A stretch of DNA of 64,000 nucleotides from an uncultured Clostridia bacterium (GTDB lineage: Bacteria > Bacillota_A > Clostridia > TANB77 > CAG-508). Under the pieces are notes generated by a model. It was not told the DNA's origin. It saw nothing but the letters and a program-made list of their open reading frames with translations, and made no database searches. Both the position numbers and the translations under genes were made by a program. Within the stretch, counting starts at the first letter, position 1, and every line of letters begins with the position of its first letter. The stretch is from positions 24,081 through 88,080 of the forward strand of contig CALYAC010000009.1 in NCBI GenBank assembly GCA_944393405.1, given 5' to 3'. This document shows positions 47,100 to 57,900 of the stretch, one piece after another.

Positions 47100-48101
47100 A
47101 TGAAAAAGATATTTATATATTTTGTATTAATTATATTTGTTTGTTTTGCTATACCAATAATATTTACTACCAATTTTTTTTCAGAAAAAAAAGAAGAAAA
47201 GAGTAAAGAAAGTAATAATAAAAATACTATAGAGTCAAACTATGATTATAAAAAATATAATAAAATAAAATTATTACATGTAGATAGTAAAAAAATAGAA
47301 GAAATAGATTTAGACGAATACTTATATGGAGTAGTATCAGCAGAAATGCCAGCATCTTTTGAAGAAGAAGCGTTAAAAGCACAAGCGGTTGTTGCAAGAA
47401 CATATACAATATATAAGATAGTAAATAATGATGGAAAACATAAAAATGCAGATATTTGTGATGATTCTACATGTTGTCAAGCGTGGATATCTAAAGAAGA
47501 TAGACTTTCTAAATGGAAGGAAGAAGAAAGAGATGAAAACTGGAATAAGATTGTTAATGCAGTAAATATTACCCAAGGAAAAATTATTACATATAATGGA
47601 GAACCGATTAATGCATTTTTTCATTCTAATAGTGGAGGAGAAACTGAAGCGCCAATAGATGTTTGGGGAGGAAGTGGTTATCCTTATTTACAATCAGTTG
47701 AAACATCGGGAGAAGATGCATATAGTCAATATAGTTCTGAAACTAGTTTTACAGAAAAGGAGTTTACTACAAAAATAAAAGAGATACATAGTAATTTTAA
47801 AATAGATTTTGATAAAAAAGATTGTATAAAAGTAGAAGAATATACAGATGGAAATAGGGTAAAAAAAATAAAAATAGGTAATTTAGAATTATCCGGAGTC
47901 GAAGTTAGAAATATCTTTGGTTTAAGATCTGCAAATTTTGAAGTGAATATAAAAGAAAATAAAGTGTTTTTTAAAGTTACAGGATATGGACATGGAGTAG
48001 GAATGAGTCAAACTGGTGCAGATAGTATGGCTAAACAAGGAAGTAATTATGAGGAAATAATAAAGCATTTTTATACCGATGTTAAAATTGTAAATATGTA
48101 A
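47100..48101 (+). CDS. spoIID: Stage II sporulation protein D
   Basis: Lytic transglycosylase of the engulfment machinery. The 333-residue protein has an N-terminal membrane anchor, VVSAEMPASFEEEALKAQAVVARTYT with the catalytic Glu region, and the C-terminal motif GYGHGVGMSQTGA. I chose ATG 47100 after AGAAGGATAAAC over an upstream TTG. Placed after sigF, as in many Clostridia. Confidence 0.95.
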   Translation: MKKIFIYFVLIIFVCFAIPIIFTTNFFSEKKEEKSKESNNKNTIESNYDYKKYNKIKLLHVDSKKIEEIDLDEYLYGVVSAEMPASFEEEALKAQAVVARTYTIYKIVNNDGKHKNADICDDSTCCQAWISKEDRLSKWKEEERDENWNKIVNAVNITQGKIITYNGEPINAFFHSNSGGETEAPIDVWGGSGYPYLQSVETSGEDAYSQYSSETSFTEKEFTTKIKEIHSNFKIDFDKKDCIKVEEYTDGNRVKKIKIGNLELSGVEVRNIFGLRSANFEVNIKENKVFFKVTGYGHGVGMSQTGADSMAKQGSNYEEIIKHFYTDVKIVNM

Positions 48102-48188
48102 TAAAAAATAAAACATATAGTTAAAAACTGTATAAATTTCACAATAATGTAAATACTTAAAATATAAAAATAATTTAGGAGGAATTGT

Positions 48189-48971
48189 ATGAGAAGGGAA
48201 AGAGGAAGATTTAATAGAGAAAAATTAAATATTAAAAAAGTATCATATCTTATTAGTGGAATTTTAATATTATCTTTAATTGCTTTTTTTGCAGTGTCAA
48301 TACTATATACAGGTAATATTAATAGTAAAGAACAGTTAGCAAAATTAAATTCATCGGTATTAGACGAGTATATTTCTGATAATAATAGTATAGCAGAAGA
48401 AACAAGTAGTGAAATGGGAAAAACAATTAATGAAGTTGAAGAAGAAAATACGATTGATAATGAAATAAGTAAAAATCAAGAGAAAAAAGAAGAGAATAAG
48501 GATATAACAAACAAAGCAAGTTCTAGCGAAAATATTATTAATGAAACAAAGGAAGAAATAAAAGATCTGGATTTTAAAATGCCAGTAGAAGGGGAGATAT
48601 TAAAAGAATATGCACAAGAAAATTTAGTATATTCAACAACATTGGATGAATGGGTAACACATAATGGAATAGATATAAAAGCTGAAAAAACAGAAGTGGT
48701 TAAAGCTTCAGCTGATGGAACTATTAAATCTATAAAGAATGATCCTAGATATGGACTTACAGTTGTAATAGAACATGTAAATGGATTTACTACAGTTTAT
48801 TCAAACTTACTAACTGCTGAGTTTATAGAAGAGGGAGAAGAAGTAAAGCAAGGACAAACAATTGCTACAGTTGGTAATACAGCGACTTTTGAAATATCAG
48901 ATGAATCACATCTGCATTTTGAAATATTAAAAGATAATAAATATGTTGACCCAGAGCTATATATAAAATAG
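48189..48971 (+). CDS. spoIIQ: SpoIIQ-like M23 peptidase
   Basis: A 260-residue protein: cytoplasmic tail, one TM helix (about 18-40), acidic linker (60-125), and a LytM/M23 domain. Zinc ligands appear intact (THNGIDIK and HLHFEI), as in clostridial SpoIIQ and unlike the inactive Bacillus protein. Probably forms the forespore-mother cell channel with SpoIIIAH. A weak sigma-F-like pattern (GTATA at 48130-48134; GTAAATACT at 48149-48157) lies upstream. A hairpin terminator follows. Confidence 0.85.
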   Translation: MRRERGRFNREKLNIKKVSYLISGILILSLIAFFAVSILYTGNINSKEQLAKLNSSVLDEYISDNNSIAEETSSEMGKTINEVEEENTIDNEISKNQEKKEENKDITNKASSSENIINETKEEIKDLDFKMPVEGEILKEYAQENLVYSTTLDEWVTHNGIDIKAEKTEVVKASADGTIKSIKNDPRYGLTVVIEHVNGFTTVYSNLLTAEFIEEGEEVKQGQTIATVGNTATFEISDESHLHFEILKDNKYVDPELYIK

Positions 48972-48994
48972 GAATAAGTAAATAATATAATTTC

Positions 48995-49040
48995 AAAACA
49001 CAACCAAGTTACATAAAATTTGTGATATGGTTGTGTTTAT
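48995..49040 (+). terminator. Terminator after spoIIQ
   Basis: AAACACAACC pairs with GGTTGTGTTT around a 23-base loop that overlaps the start of the island D promoter. Confidence 0.7.
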
Positions 49041-49048
49041 GATATAAT
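49020..49048 (+). promoter_or_regulatory. Island D promoter
   Basis: TTGTGA (49020-49025) and TATAAT (49043-49048) with 17-base spacing. Confidence 0.55.
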
Positions 49049-49055
49049 AAAAACA

Positions 49056-49124
49056 TAAGTAATATCTTAGAAATTACTTATTTACTCTATTCACCAAATG
49101 GAAATAGAGGGGTATCCGTTTGGT
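49056..49124 (+). promoter_or_regulatory. Structured leader: hairpin plus H-type pseudoknot
   Basis: First a hairpin TAAGTAA (49056-49062) with TTACTTA (49074-49080). Then CTCTATT (49085-49091) pairs with AATAGAG (49103-49109); the enclosed ACCAAATGG (49093-49101) pairs with downstream CCGTTTGGT (49116-49124), nine pairs including one G-T. The crossing gives a classic H-type pseudoknot with a 1-base and a 6-base loop. No known riboswitch class recognised. Confidence 0.55.
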
Positions 49125-49174
49125 TTTACATATAGGAACATTATAGTATATATTTCATATAGGAGGTATGGAGA

Positions 49175-49606
49175 ATGAAACGGAGAACAATGATAATTGC
49201 GGTGATAGTGTATTTCGTGTGTTTATGTGTAGGTATAGCGGTTATTGTTTTTTGGCTGCTGTATGGAGAAAGAATCGAGAAAAGAAATATAGAGAAAATC
49301 GAGGACTTCTGCATAGAAATGCAGGAAAAAGAGGGAATCTTGCCGCTGCCGGATGACATCAAAGAGATGCATATTTCAAAAGATGAAAATACCGGGGCGA
49401 TGATTCTAAAGGTGACAGATGAAAATTCACATACTGGCATATGTGAAATGACACCGTATGATTGTCAGATCCTGGATATATATCCGGATAGTAAAATTTC
49501 TTATATAATACTCAATACATCATTATCATGTGGGTTATTGACTTTACTCATTGTACTTGTTTTTATTGAGTATAAAAGGAAAAAGAAGTTAGAGGCAGTG
49601 GAGTGA
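49175..49606 (+). CDS. Island gene D: two-helix membrane protein, 143 aa
   Basis: Unrecognised. TM helices at about 7-30 and 112-133 enclose a soluble domain of about 80 residues (IEKIEDFCIEMQEKEGILPL and following), followed by a basic tail YKRKKKLE; likely topology places the loop outside. The ribosome binding site is AGGAGGTATGGAGA before ATG. GC is well above resident genes and the third codon is CGG. It has its own promoter, a pseudoknot leader and terminator, and separates spoIIQ from addA. Confidence 0.7.
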   Translation: MKRRTMIIAVIVYFVCLCVGIAVIVFWLLYGERIEKRNIEKIEDFCIEMQEKEGILPLPDDIKEMHISKDENTGAMILKVTDENSHTGICEMTPYDCQILDIYPDSKISYIILNTSLSCGLLTLLIVLVFIEYKRKKKLEAVE

Positions 49607-49625
49607 TCCCTGCCTATATTTTTTG
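49589..49625 (+). terminator. Island D terminator overlapping the stop codon
   Basis: AGGCAG-T-GGA pairs with TCC-CTGCCT around GTGA, then T-rich sequence. Confidence 0.7.
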
Positions 49626-49717
49626 CTATTATTATTTTTATTTAATATATTGAAAATTAAATATCTATAATATATACTTACAATAAAATTAGTGAAAAAA
49701 TATAATAGGAGGAATAT

Positions 49718-52700
49718 ATGAACTGGACCGAAGAACAAAAGCAAGCAATATATGAAAAAGGAAATAATATATTAGTAGCAGCAGCAGCACGGAAGCGGAA
49801 AAACAGCAGTATTAGTTGAAAGAATTATAAATAAAGTAATTAATGATAATGTAGATATAGATAAAATATTAGTAGTTACATTTACTAATGCTGCAGCTAG
49901 TGAAATGAGAGAAAGAATATTAGATGCAATTTATAAAAAACTTGAAGAAAACCCAGAATCAGTTAATTTACAAAGACAAATAAACTTGTTAAATAAAGCT
50001 AATATTTGTACAATACATTCTTTTTGCTTAGATGTAATTAGAAATAACTTTTATGAAATTGATATTCCTTCTAATTTTAGAATAGGTGATACTACAGAAA
50101 TAGAAATGATTAAAAATGATGTAATAGATGAAATTTTTGAAGAAAAGTATATGGAAAATGATGAAGGATTTATAAAACTAATTGAAACATATACAGATTA
50201 TAGAGGAGATGAAAAATTACAAGATATTATATTAGGAATATATAAGTATATTCAAAGTAATCCATTTCCAGAAAAATGGCTTGAAGAAAAAATAGAAGAT
50301 TTTAATATTGATACAAATGAAGATTTTTCTAATACAATATGGGGAAAAATTATATTACAACATTTAAAAGATGAAATAAATTCTATGGTTATAAAATTAG
50401 AGAAAATAAGAAATGATACTTTAAAATTTTATGAGCTTGAAAAGTTTTCTTCTGTTTTACAAGAAGATATAAATAATTTAAAGTCAATTAATTTGAGTAA
50501 TTGGGATATTGCTTATGAAAATATGAAATCTTTATCATGGACAAAATGGCCAGTTGATAAAAAAGTAACAATAGATTTAAAAAACGAAGCAAAGGATATA
50601 CGTGATAGTATAAAAAAAGATTTTTCTAAAATTTTACTAAAATACAATTCAAAAGAAGCAAACTTAGATATATTAAAGATGTATGACATACTAAAAGAAA
50701 TAAAAAAGTTAGTAATTGAGTTTTCTAAAATATTTTCATCAAAGAAAAAAGAAAAAAATATAATTGATTTTAATGATATAGAACATTTTGCTTTAAAAAT
50801 ACTAGTTGATGAAAATGGGGAAAGAACAGAGATTGCAAAAAAATATATAGATGTATTTGAAGAAATATTAATTGATGAATATCAAGATAGTAACTTAGTA
50901 CAAGAAAAGATTCTTACTAGTATTTCAAAAGGTAATAATATTTTTATGGTGGGAGATGTTAAACAAAGTATATATAAATTTAGACAAGCAAGACCAGAAC
51001 TATTCTTAGATAAATATGAAAAATATGATGTTAAAAGTGGATTAAATGTTAAAAGTGTAGGAGAAAAAATCCAACTTTTTAAAAATTTTAGAAGTAGGAA
51101 AAATGTATTAGATATTACAAATTTAGTGTTTGAAAATATCATGAGCAAAAAATTAGGTGATGTTGAATATAATGAAGAAGAATATTTAAATTTTGGAGCA
51201 GATTATCCAGATCCAGAAGAAAACATAGAATATAGCGGAATAGCAGAACTAAATATAATTGATTTAAAAGAAAAAGAGGATGATATATATAAAGAAACTA
51301 TAGAAGAAGTAAATGATAATGACAATCAAGAGAGAATAGAAGATGCAGTACTAGAGGCCCGTTTTGTTGCAAATAGAATACAAGAAATATTAGATAGTGA
51401 TTATCATGTTTATGATAGAAAAAAAGGATACAGAAAAGTTAAAGCAAAAGATATATGTGTATTATTAAGAGCAACTTCTGTACTAGCGCCAATTTACGAA
51501 AAAGAAATATCAGAAAAAGGTATTTCAGTATTTAGTGATAGTTCTAGTACATATTTAGAATCTATGGAAGTTCAGACAATTATGTCACTATTAAAAATAA
51601 TTGATAATCCTATGCAAGATATACCTCTTATTACTGTTTTAAGATCAAATATTTTTAGTTTTACAGATAATGATTTAATACAAATAAGATTATGTGATAA
51701 AAAATGTAGTTTCTATGAGTCTATGATTAAATCAAGATTAAATGTAGATAATATATTAAGACATAAAATAGACATGGTCTTAGAAAAATTAAAAAAATGG
51801 AAAAATGAAGAAGAATATACACCTTTAAATGAATTTATATGGAAGTTATACCTAGAAACAGGTTTTTATAACTATGTGGCTTTATTACCAAATGGTAATT
51901 TAAGACAAGCTAATTTAAAAATGCTATTTGAAAAAGCAAAACAATATGAAAAAGTAAGTTTTAAAGGTCTTTTTAGCTTTATAAATTTTATTGATAAAGT
52001 AAAAACAAGTAGTGGAGATATGTCAGCTGCTAAAATTGTGGGAGAAAATGATGATGTAGTAAGAATTATGAGTATCCACAAGAGTAAAGGACTAGAATTT
52101 CCTATTGTCTTTTTATCAAGTACAGGAAAAAAATTTAATATGCAAGATTTAAACATGCCAATCCTTATACATCAAGATATTGGATTTGGAATACAATACA
52201 TAGATTCAGAGAAAAAAATAGAATATCCAACACTTACTAAAGAAGCAATAAAAATAAAATCTAGAGAAGAAACTATATCAGAAGAGATGAGAGTACTATA
52301 CGTTGCACTAACAAGAGCAAAAGAGAAACTAATAATTACAGGCATGAGTAAAGATATAGACAAAGAATTAAAGTCAAAAGAAAAGATGTTAGAAATATTT
52401 AATAAAGAAAATTTAGAAGAAAAACTAAATTTTAACTTAGTTGGGAAATATTCTTCATATTTAGATTGGCTAGAGCTTGTATATGAATATAACAAAAAAA
52501 GAGAAATAGATAATATTATTAAATTAAAAATATATAATAAAGATGAATTGATTTCAAAATTAAGTAATGATAGCGTAGAAGAAATAAATTTAATTGAAAA
52601 AATAAAAGATGATATAGAGAAAGCAGAAAATATAAATGAAGCAGATAAAATAGAAAGAGCAAAGAATAAAGAGGAAATTTTAACTAAATTAAAATGGAAA

Positions 52701-53393
52701 TATAAATATGAAAGAAAATCAAAAATTCCAACAAAGACTTCTGTAACCAAATTAAAAGAAATTGAATTAGAAAACTTAAGTTATGACATAGAAGATATTA
52801 TAAATAATGTAAGAGATAATAAAAATGGAATAAAAACAAATAAGGAATATGCTCTATTATCTGATAAACCAAAATTCATGGAAGAAACAGAGAGTTTAAA
52901 TAGTGCACAAAAAGGAACGATTATGCACTTATGTGTACAGTTATTAGATGAAAGTAAAAATTATAGTTTTGATGATTTAAAAGAATTTATACAAGATTTA
53001 ACTAATAGAAATATTATTTCAAAACAAGAAGCGGATAGTGTGAATATACATACCTTATATAAATATACAAAATCAGAATTATGGAATGATTTAAGAGAGG
53101 CAAGAGAGATACATAAGGAAGAAGCCTTTTATATTAATGTTGATGCTGGAACTATATTTGATGATGCTGAAGAAGGAGAAAATATTTTAGTTCAAGGAAT
53201 TATAGACTTATACTATATTGATAAAGAAGGAAAAGTTATACTTGTAGATTATAAGACTGATTATGTTCCAGATGGAGATGTTTCAAAATTAGAAGAAAAA
53301 TATAAAGTACAATTAGAATTATACAAGGAAGCTTTGGAACAAGCTTTAGAAAGAAAAGTTGATAAAGCTATGATATGGGCATTAAATTTATAG
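49718..53393 (+). CDS. addA: ATP-dependent helicase/nuclease subunit A, +1 frameshift in Walker A
   Basis: Helicase-nuclease subunit for double-strand break repair, about 1,224 residues. ATG 49718 (AGGAGG upstream) starts MNWTEEQKQAIYEKGNNILV and AAAA, then meets CGG at 49790-49792. Dropping the C at 49790 gives GSGKTAVLVERI, the Walker A motif. Unshifted reading stops at 49817-49819. Downstream are VTFTNAAASEMRERI, DEYQDSN, VGDVKQSIYKFRQA, VRIMSIHKSKGLEFP, VALTRAKEKLI and the C-terminal RecB-type nuclease (GTIMHLCVQ, LVDYKTDYV). All motifs are intact apart from the single base. addB is not adjacent; island D lies upstream. Confidence 0.92.
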
Positions 53394-53468
53394 AAAAAGT
53401 GAAAAAATTATAGAAATCTTGTAATAGTAATGTAACAAAAATGTAAAACAAATGTAATATACAACTAA

Positions 53469-53497
53469 TTGACTTTATGTTATGTGAAATATAAAAT
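53469..53497 (+). promoter_or_regulatory. Promoter of the BspA-like gene
   Basis: TTGACT (53469-53474) and TAAAAT (53492-53497) with 17-base spacing. Confidence 0.55.
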
Positions 53498-53548
53498 ATA
53501 TTTATCTATAGAATGTAAAAACACAAGAGAAAAAAAGGAGATGTAATA

Positions 53549-54790
53549 ATGATAAAAAAAATAATTTTAGTATTAATTATATTGTTGGGGATACTATGTG
53601 TTACAGAATATGTGTATGCGGCAGAAGAATCAGCTTCAACGCAAATTAATGGAATTACAGCAAACTGGGAATATAAAATTAACGATTCAAATGAAATTGA
53701 AGATTTGGTTTGTGTAAATGCATCAGAACTTACTGGGGCATTACAAGTGCCATCAACAATAGATGGAAAAACTGTTATATCATTAGGACTAAATGCTTTT
53801 GAAAATTCAAAAATTACTAGTATAACAATTCCAGATACATTAAAAGACATTGGAACATATGCATTTTCAGATTGTACAAATTTAACACAAATAAATTGGG
53901 GAGCAGGAGTAGAGAGCTTAGGAGTAGGGGCTTTTGAAGATTGTACTGGATTGACAGAAATAACAATACCAAAAACTTTTACAGGGCATATGGGAAATTA
54001 CCCTTTTAACGGATGTAATAATATAACAAAAGTAATATTTGAAGAAGGAATAACAGAAATACCATCATTTATATGCCAGAATTTAATAGGAATAAAAGAG
54101 ATAACAATACCTAATTCAGTAACAAAAATAGATAGTTTTGCTTTTAATGCTTGTGAAAACTTAGAACGAATAAATTGGGGAGCTAATGTTGAAAGTTTAG
54201 GAGTAGAAACATTTGGAGACTGTGTAAGTTTGACAGAAATAACAATACCAAAAACTTTTACAGGACATATGGGAAATTATCCTTTTAATGGATGTGATAA
54301 TATAACAAAAGTAACATTTGAAGAAGGAATAACAGAAATACCATCATTTATATGCCAGAATTTAATAGGAATAAAAGAGATAACAATACCTAATTCAGTA
54401 ACAAATATTGGTAGTTTTGCTTTTGACGGTTGTACTTCTTTGGAAAAAATTACTATTTTAGACAATGTAAAAGATTTTGAAGTAGATGTTTTTAGAAATC
54501 ACAATGAGAACTTAACAATATATTGTTATGAAGGATCTGCTGCAGCTAAATATGCAATAGATAATGATATAAAATATGTATATTTAACCAGACCAGCTAA
54601 TGATAATAATGAGGTAGAAAATAACAATAATGGAAGCAATAATGAAGAAAATAATAAAGATAATACAGTAGCACCAGGAAAAATACCTCAAACAGGACAA
54701 GCAATTATATCATTAGTAACTATTGCTATAGTTGGCATAATAGGAATAATTATACATAAGAAAAATAGAAAGATGAAAGATATAAAATAA
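53549..54790 (+). CDS. BspA-type leucine-rich repeat surface protein with IPQTG signal
   Basis: A 413-residue wall-anchored protein: signal peptide (1-25), BspA/TpLRR-type repeats (ITIPDTLKDIGTYAFSDCTN style, about 50-345), an Asn/Glu-rich spacer (350-375), and IPQTGQ followed by a hydrophobic helix and a KKNRKMK tail. Such proteins act in adhesion. A 279-base block is tandemly duplicated inside it. Predicted substrate of the local sortase. Confidence 0.88.
   Translation: MIKKIILVLIILLGILCVTEYVYAAEESASTQINGITANWEYKINDSNEIEDLVCVNASELTGALQVPSTIDGKTVISLGLNAFENSKITSITIPDTLKDIGTYAFSDCTNLTQINWGAGVESLGVGAFEDCTGLTEITIPKTFTGHMGNYPFNGCNNITKVIFEEGITEIPSFICQNLIGIKEITIPNSVTKIDSFAFNACENLERINWGANVESLGVETFGDCVSLTEITIPKTFTGHMGNYPFNGCDNITKVTFEEGITEIPSFICQNLIGIKEITIPNSVTNIGSFAFDGCTSLEKITILDNVKDFEVDVFRNHNENLTIYCYEGSAAAKYAIDNDIKYVYLTRPANDNNEVENNNNGSNNEENNKDNTVAPGKIPQTGQAIISLVTIAIVGIIGIIIHKKNRKMKDIK
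53951..54430. repeat. Near-identical 279-base duplication within the LRR gene
   Basis: The sequence from 53951 recurs from 54230 with only scattered, mostly silent changes over about 200 bases, giving a 93-residue period in the protein. Weaker similarity extends before it. Confidence 0.85.
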
Positions 54791-54801
54791 AAAATAATAA
54801 T

Positions 54802-54840
54802 AGAAAATAGTACATACAAAAATATGTACTATTTTTTTAT
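54802..54840 (+). terminator. Terminator after the BspA-like gene
   Basis: AAATAGTACATA pairs with TATGTACTATTT around CAAAAA, followed by T. Confidence 0.85.
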
Positions 54841-54953
54841 TTATTGTTTAATAAAAGAATTCTTTATGATATAATGCAATAAGTTTAAAAATTGTTAAAA
54901 ATAATTTTAAAAAATTGATTTTCAGTTAAATAAAAAGCAAAAGGAGAAGTATA

Positions 54954-57900
54954 ATGGGTGATTTTGTACATTTACATGTGCATAGTGAATTTAGTTTATT
55001 AGATGGTGCAAATAGAATAAAAGATTTACCAGTAAGAGCAAAAGAACTTGGAATGGATGCTATGGCAATAACAGATCATGGAGTTATGTTTGGCGCTATT
55101 GACTTTTATAAAGCTTGTAAAGCAAATGGAATAAAGCCAATTATCGGATGTGAAGTTTATGTTGCACCACGTAGTAGAAATGATAAAGATGCTGAACTAG
55201 ATAGTAAATATAATCATTTAATCTTACTTGCAAAAAATAATGAAGGATATAAAAATTTATCTAAGCTTGTTTCTTTAAGTTTTACAGAAGGATTTTATTA
55301 TAAACCTCGTATAGACAAAGAAATTTTAGAAAAATATCATGAAAACTTAATTTGTTGTAGTGCATGTCTTGCAGGAGAAATAAATCAAGCTATTTTAAAA
55401 AATGATATGGATGAAGCAAGGAAAGTAGCTAATTGGTTTAAAGGAGTATTTGGAAAAGATTATTATTTGGAAATACAAAATAATGGAGTAAAAGAACAAG
55501 TTTTAGTTAATCAAAAATTAGTTCAATTATCTCGTGAATTAGATATACCACTTGTTGCTACTAATGATGCTCATTATCTAAAAAGAGAAGATGCATATAA
55601 TCATGAGGTTCTACTTTGTATTCAAACAGGTAAAAGAATGACAGACGAAGATAGGATGCGTTTTGAAACAGATGAATTATATATTAAATCACCGGAAGAA
55701 ATGAAAGAATATTTCTCAAGTGTTCCTGATGCAATAGAAAATACAGTTAAAATTGCAGACGAATGTAATGTTGAGTTTGAATTTGGACATACAATACTTC
55801 CTAATTATGATGTTCCGGAAGGATTTGAAACTCATTATGATTATTTAAAAAAATTAACTGATGATGGTATTATAAATAGATATGGAAATGATGTATCAGA
55901 AGAAATAATTCAAAGAAAAGATTATGAACTATCAGTTATTAAAAAAATGGGATATGTAGACTATTTTTTGATAGTTTGGGATTATATAAATTATGCAAAA
56001 TCAAATGGTATACCAGTTGGACCAGGTCGTGGATCTGGTGCAGGATCTATTGTAGCATATGCAATTGGAATTACAGATATTGATCCAATAAAGTATGGAC
56101 TAATTTTTGAGAGATTTTTAAATCCAGAAAGAATTAGTATGCCAGATTTTGATGTTGACTTTTGTTATGAAAGAAGACAGGAAGTAATAGATTATGTTGG
56201 AAGAAAATATGGTCACGATCACGTATCACAGATTATTACATTTGGTACAATGTCTGCTAGAATGGTTATTCGTGATGTAGGTAGAGCTTTGGATGTATCA
56301 TATGCAGAAACAGATAAACTTGCAAAAATGGTTCCGAATGAATTACATATTACAATAAAAAAAGCAATGGAACAAAATAGAGAGCTTAAAGAATTATATG
56401 ATACAAATGAAGAATATAGAAAGCTGCTAGATATAGCTATGGCATTAGAAGGAATGCCAAGACAGGCATCAACTCATGCTTGTGGTATAGTTATAACAAA
56501 AGAACCAGTAGATACTTATGTACCTTTATATATGAGAGATAATACTATTTCTACACAGTATATAATGACAACACTTGAAGAATTGGGACTTTTGAAAATG
56601 GATTTTCTTGGACTTAGAACATTAACTGTTATACAAGATACAAAAGATTTAGTAAAACAAAATAGGGGAATAGATGTAGAATTTGATAAAGACATGAATG
56701 ACCCAAAAGTATATAAACAATGGCAAGAAGGAAATTCAGTTGGAATATTCCAATTTGAGAGTCAAGGTATGACAAACTTTATGAAAGAATTAAAACCAGA
56801 TTGTTTAGAAGATATTATAGCAGGGGTATCTCTTTACCGTCCAGGTCCGATGGACCAAATACCAAGATATATCGCCAATAAAAAAGATCCAGATCATGCC
56901 GTATATACTCACGACAGCTTAAGACCAATATTAAATGTTACATATGGATGTATGGTATATCAAGAACAAGTAATGCAAATAGTTAGAGATTTAGCAGGAT
57001 ATTCTCTAGGTAGAGCCGATTTAGTTAGACGTGCAATGGGAAAGAAAAAATTAGATGTAATGGCAAAAGAGCGTGAAATCTTTATAAATGGTCAAGTTGA
57101 TGAAGATGGAAATGTTATTGTTCCAGGATGTATAAGAAACGGTATTGATGCAGAATCAGCAAATAAAATTTTTGACGAAATGGCAGAATTTGCAAAATAT
57201 GCATTTAATAAATCGCATGCTGCTGCATATGCAGTGCTTTCATATCAAACAGCATATTTAAAAACATATTATCCTGCAGAATTTATGGCTGCAATGCTTA
57301 ATAGTTTTTTGGGTAATTTAGATAAAATACCAGCATATGTAGATGAATGTAAAAGATTAAAAATTGAAATATTAAAACCAGATATTAATAAAAGTTATAC
57401 TAAATTTACTGTTGATGATAATAAAATAAGATTTGGTTTAGGAAGTGTTAAAAATGTTGGAGTTGGAGCAGTAGATGAGATTGTAGAAGAAAGAAATAAA
57501 AATGGAGAATTTAAAGATTTTGCTTCATTTTGTGAAAGAATTGCAAATGCATCAGTAAATAAGAAATGTATTGAAAGCTTAATAAAAGCAGGAGCATTTG
57601 ATAATTTTGAACAAACAAGAAGAACTTTACTAGAATCATATGAATCAATAGTAGACTCAATTGCAGATAGTTCAAAAAAGAGTTTTGATGGACAAGTTAG
57701 TATGTTTGATTTGGGTGGAGAAAATAGTAAAGAGATGGAAGAACTTAAATACACATATAAAATTATGCCTGAATTTTCTGAAAGAGAACTCCTTTCAATG
57801 GAAAAAGAAATGCTTGGATTATATATTTCAGGACATCCACTTGATAAATTAAGACATCAAATAGAAATGCAAACTAATGTAAATACTGCAATGATGAGGC

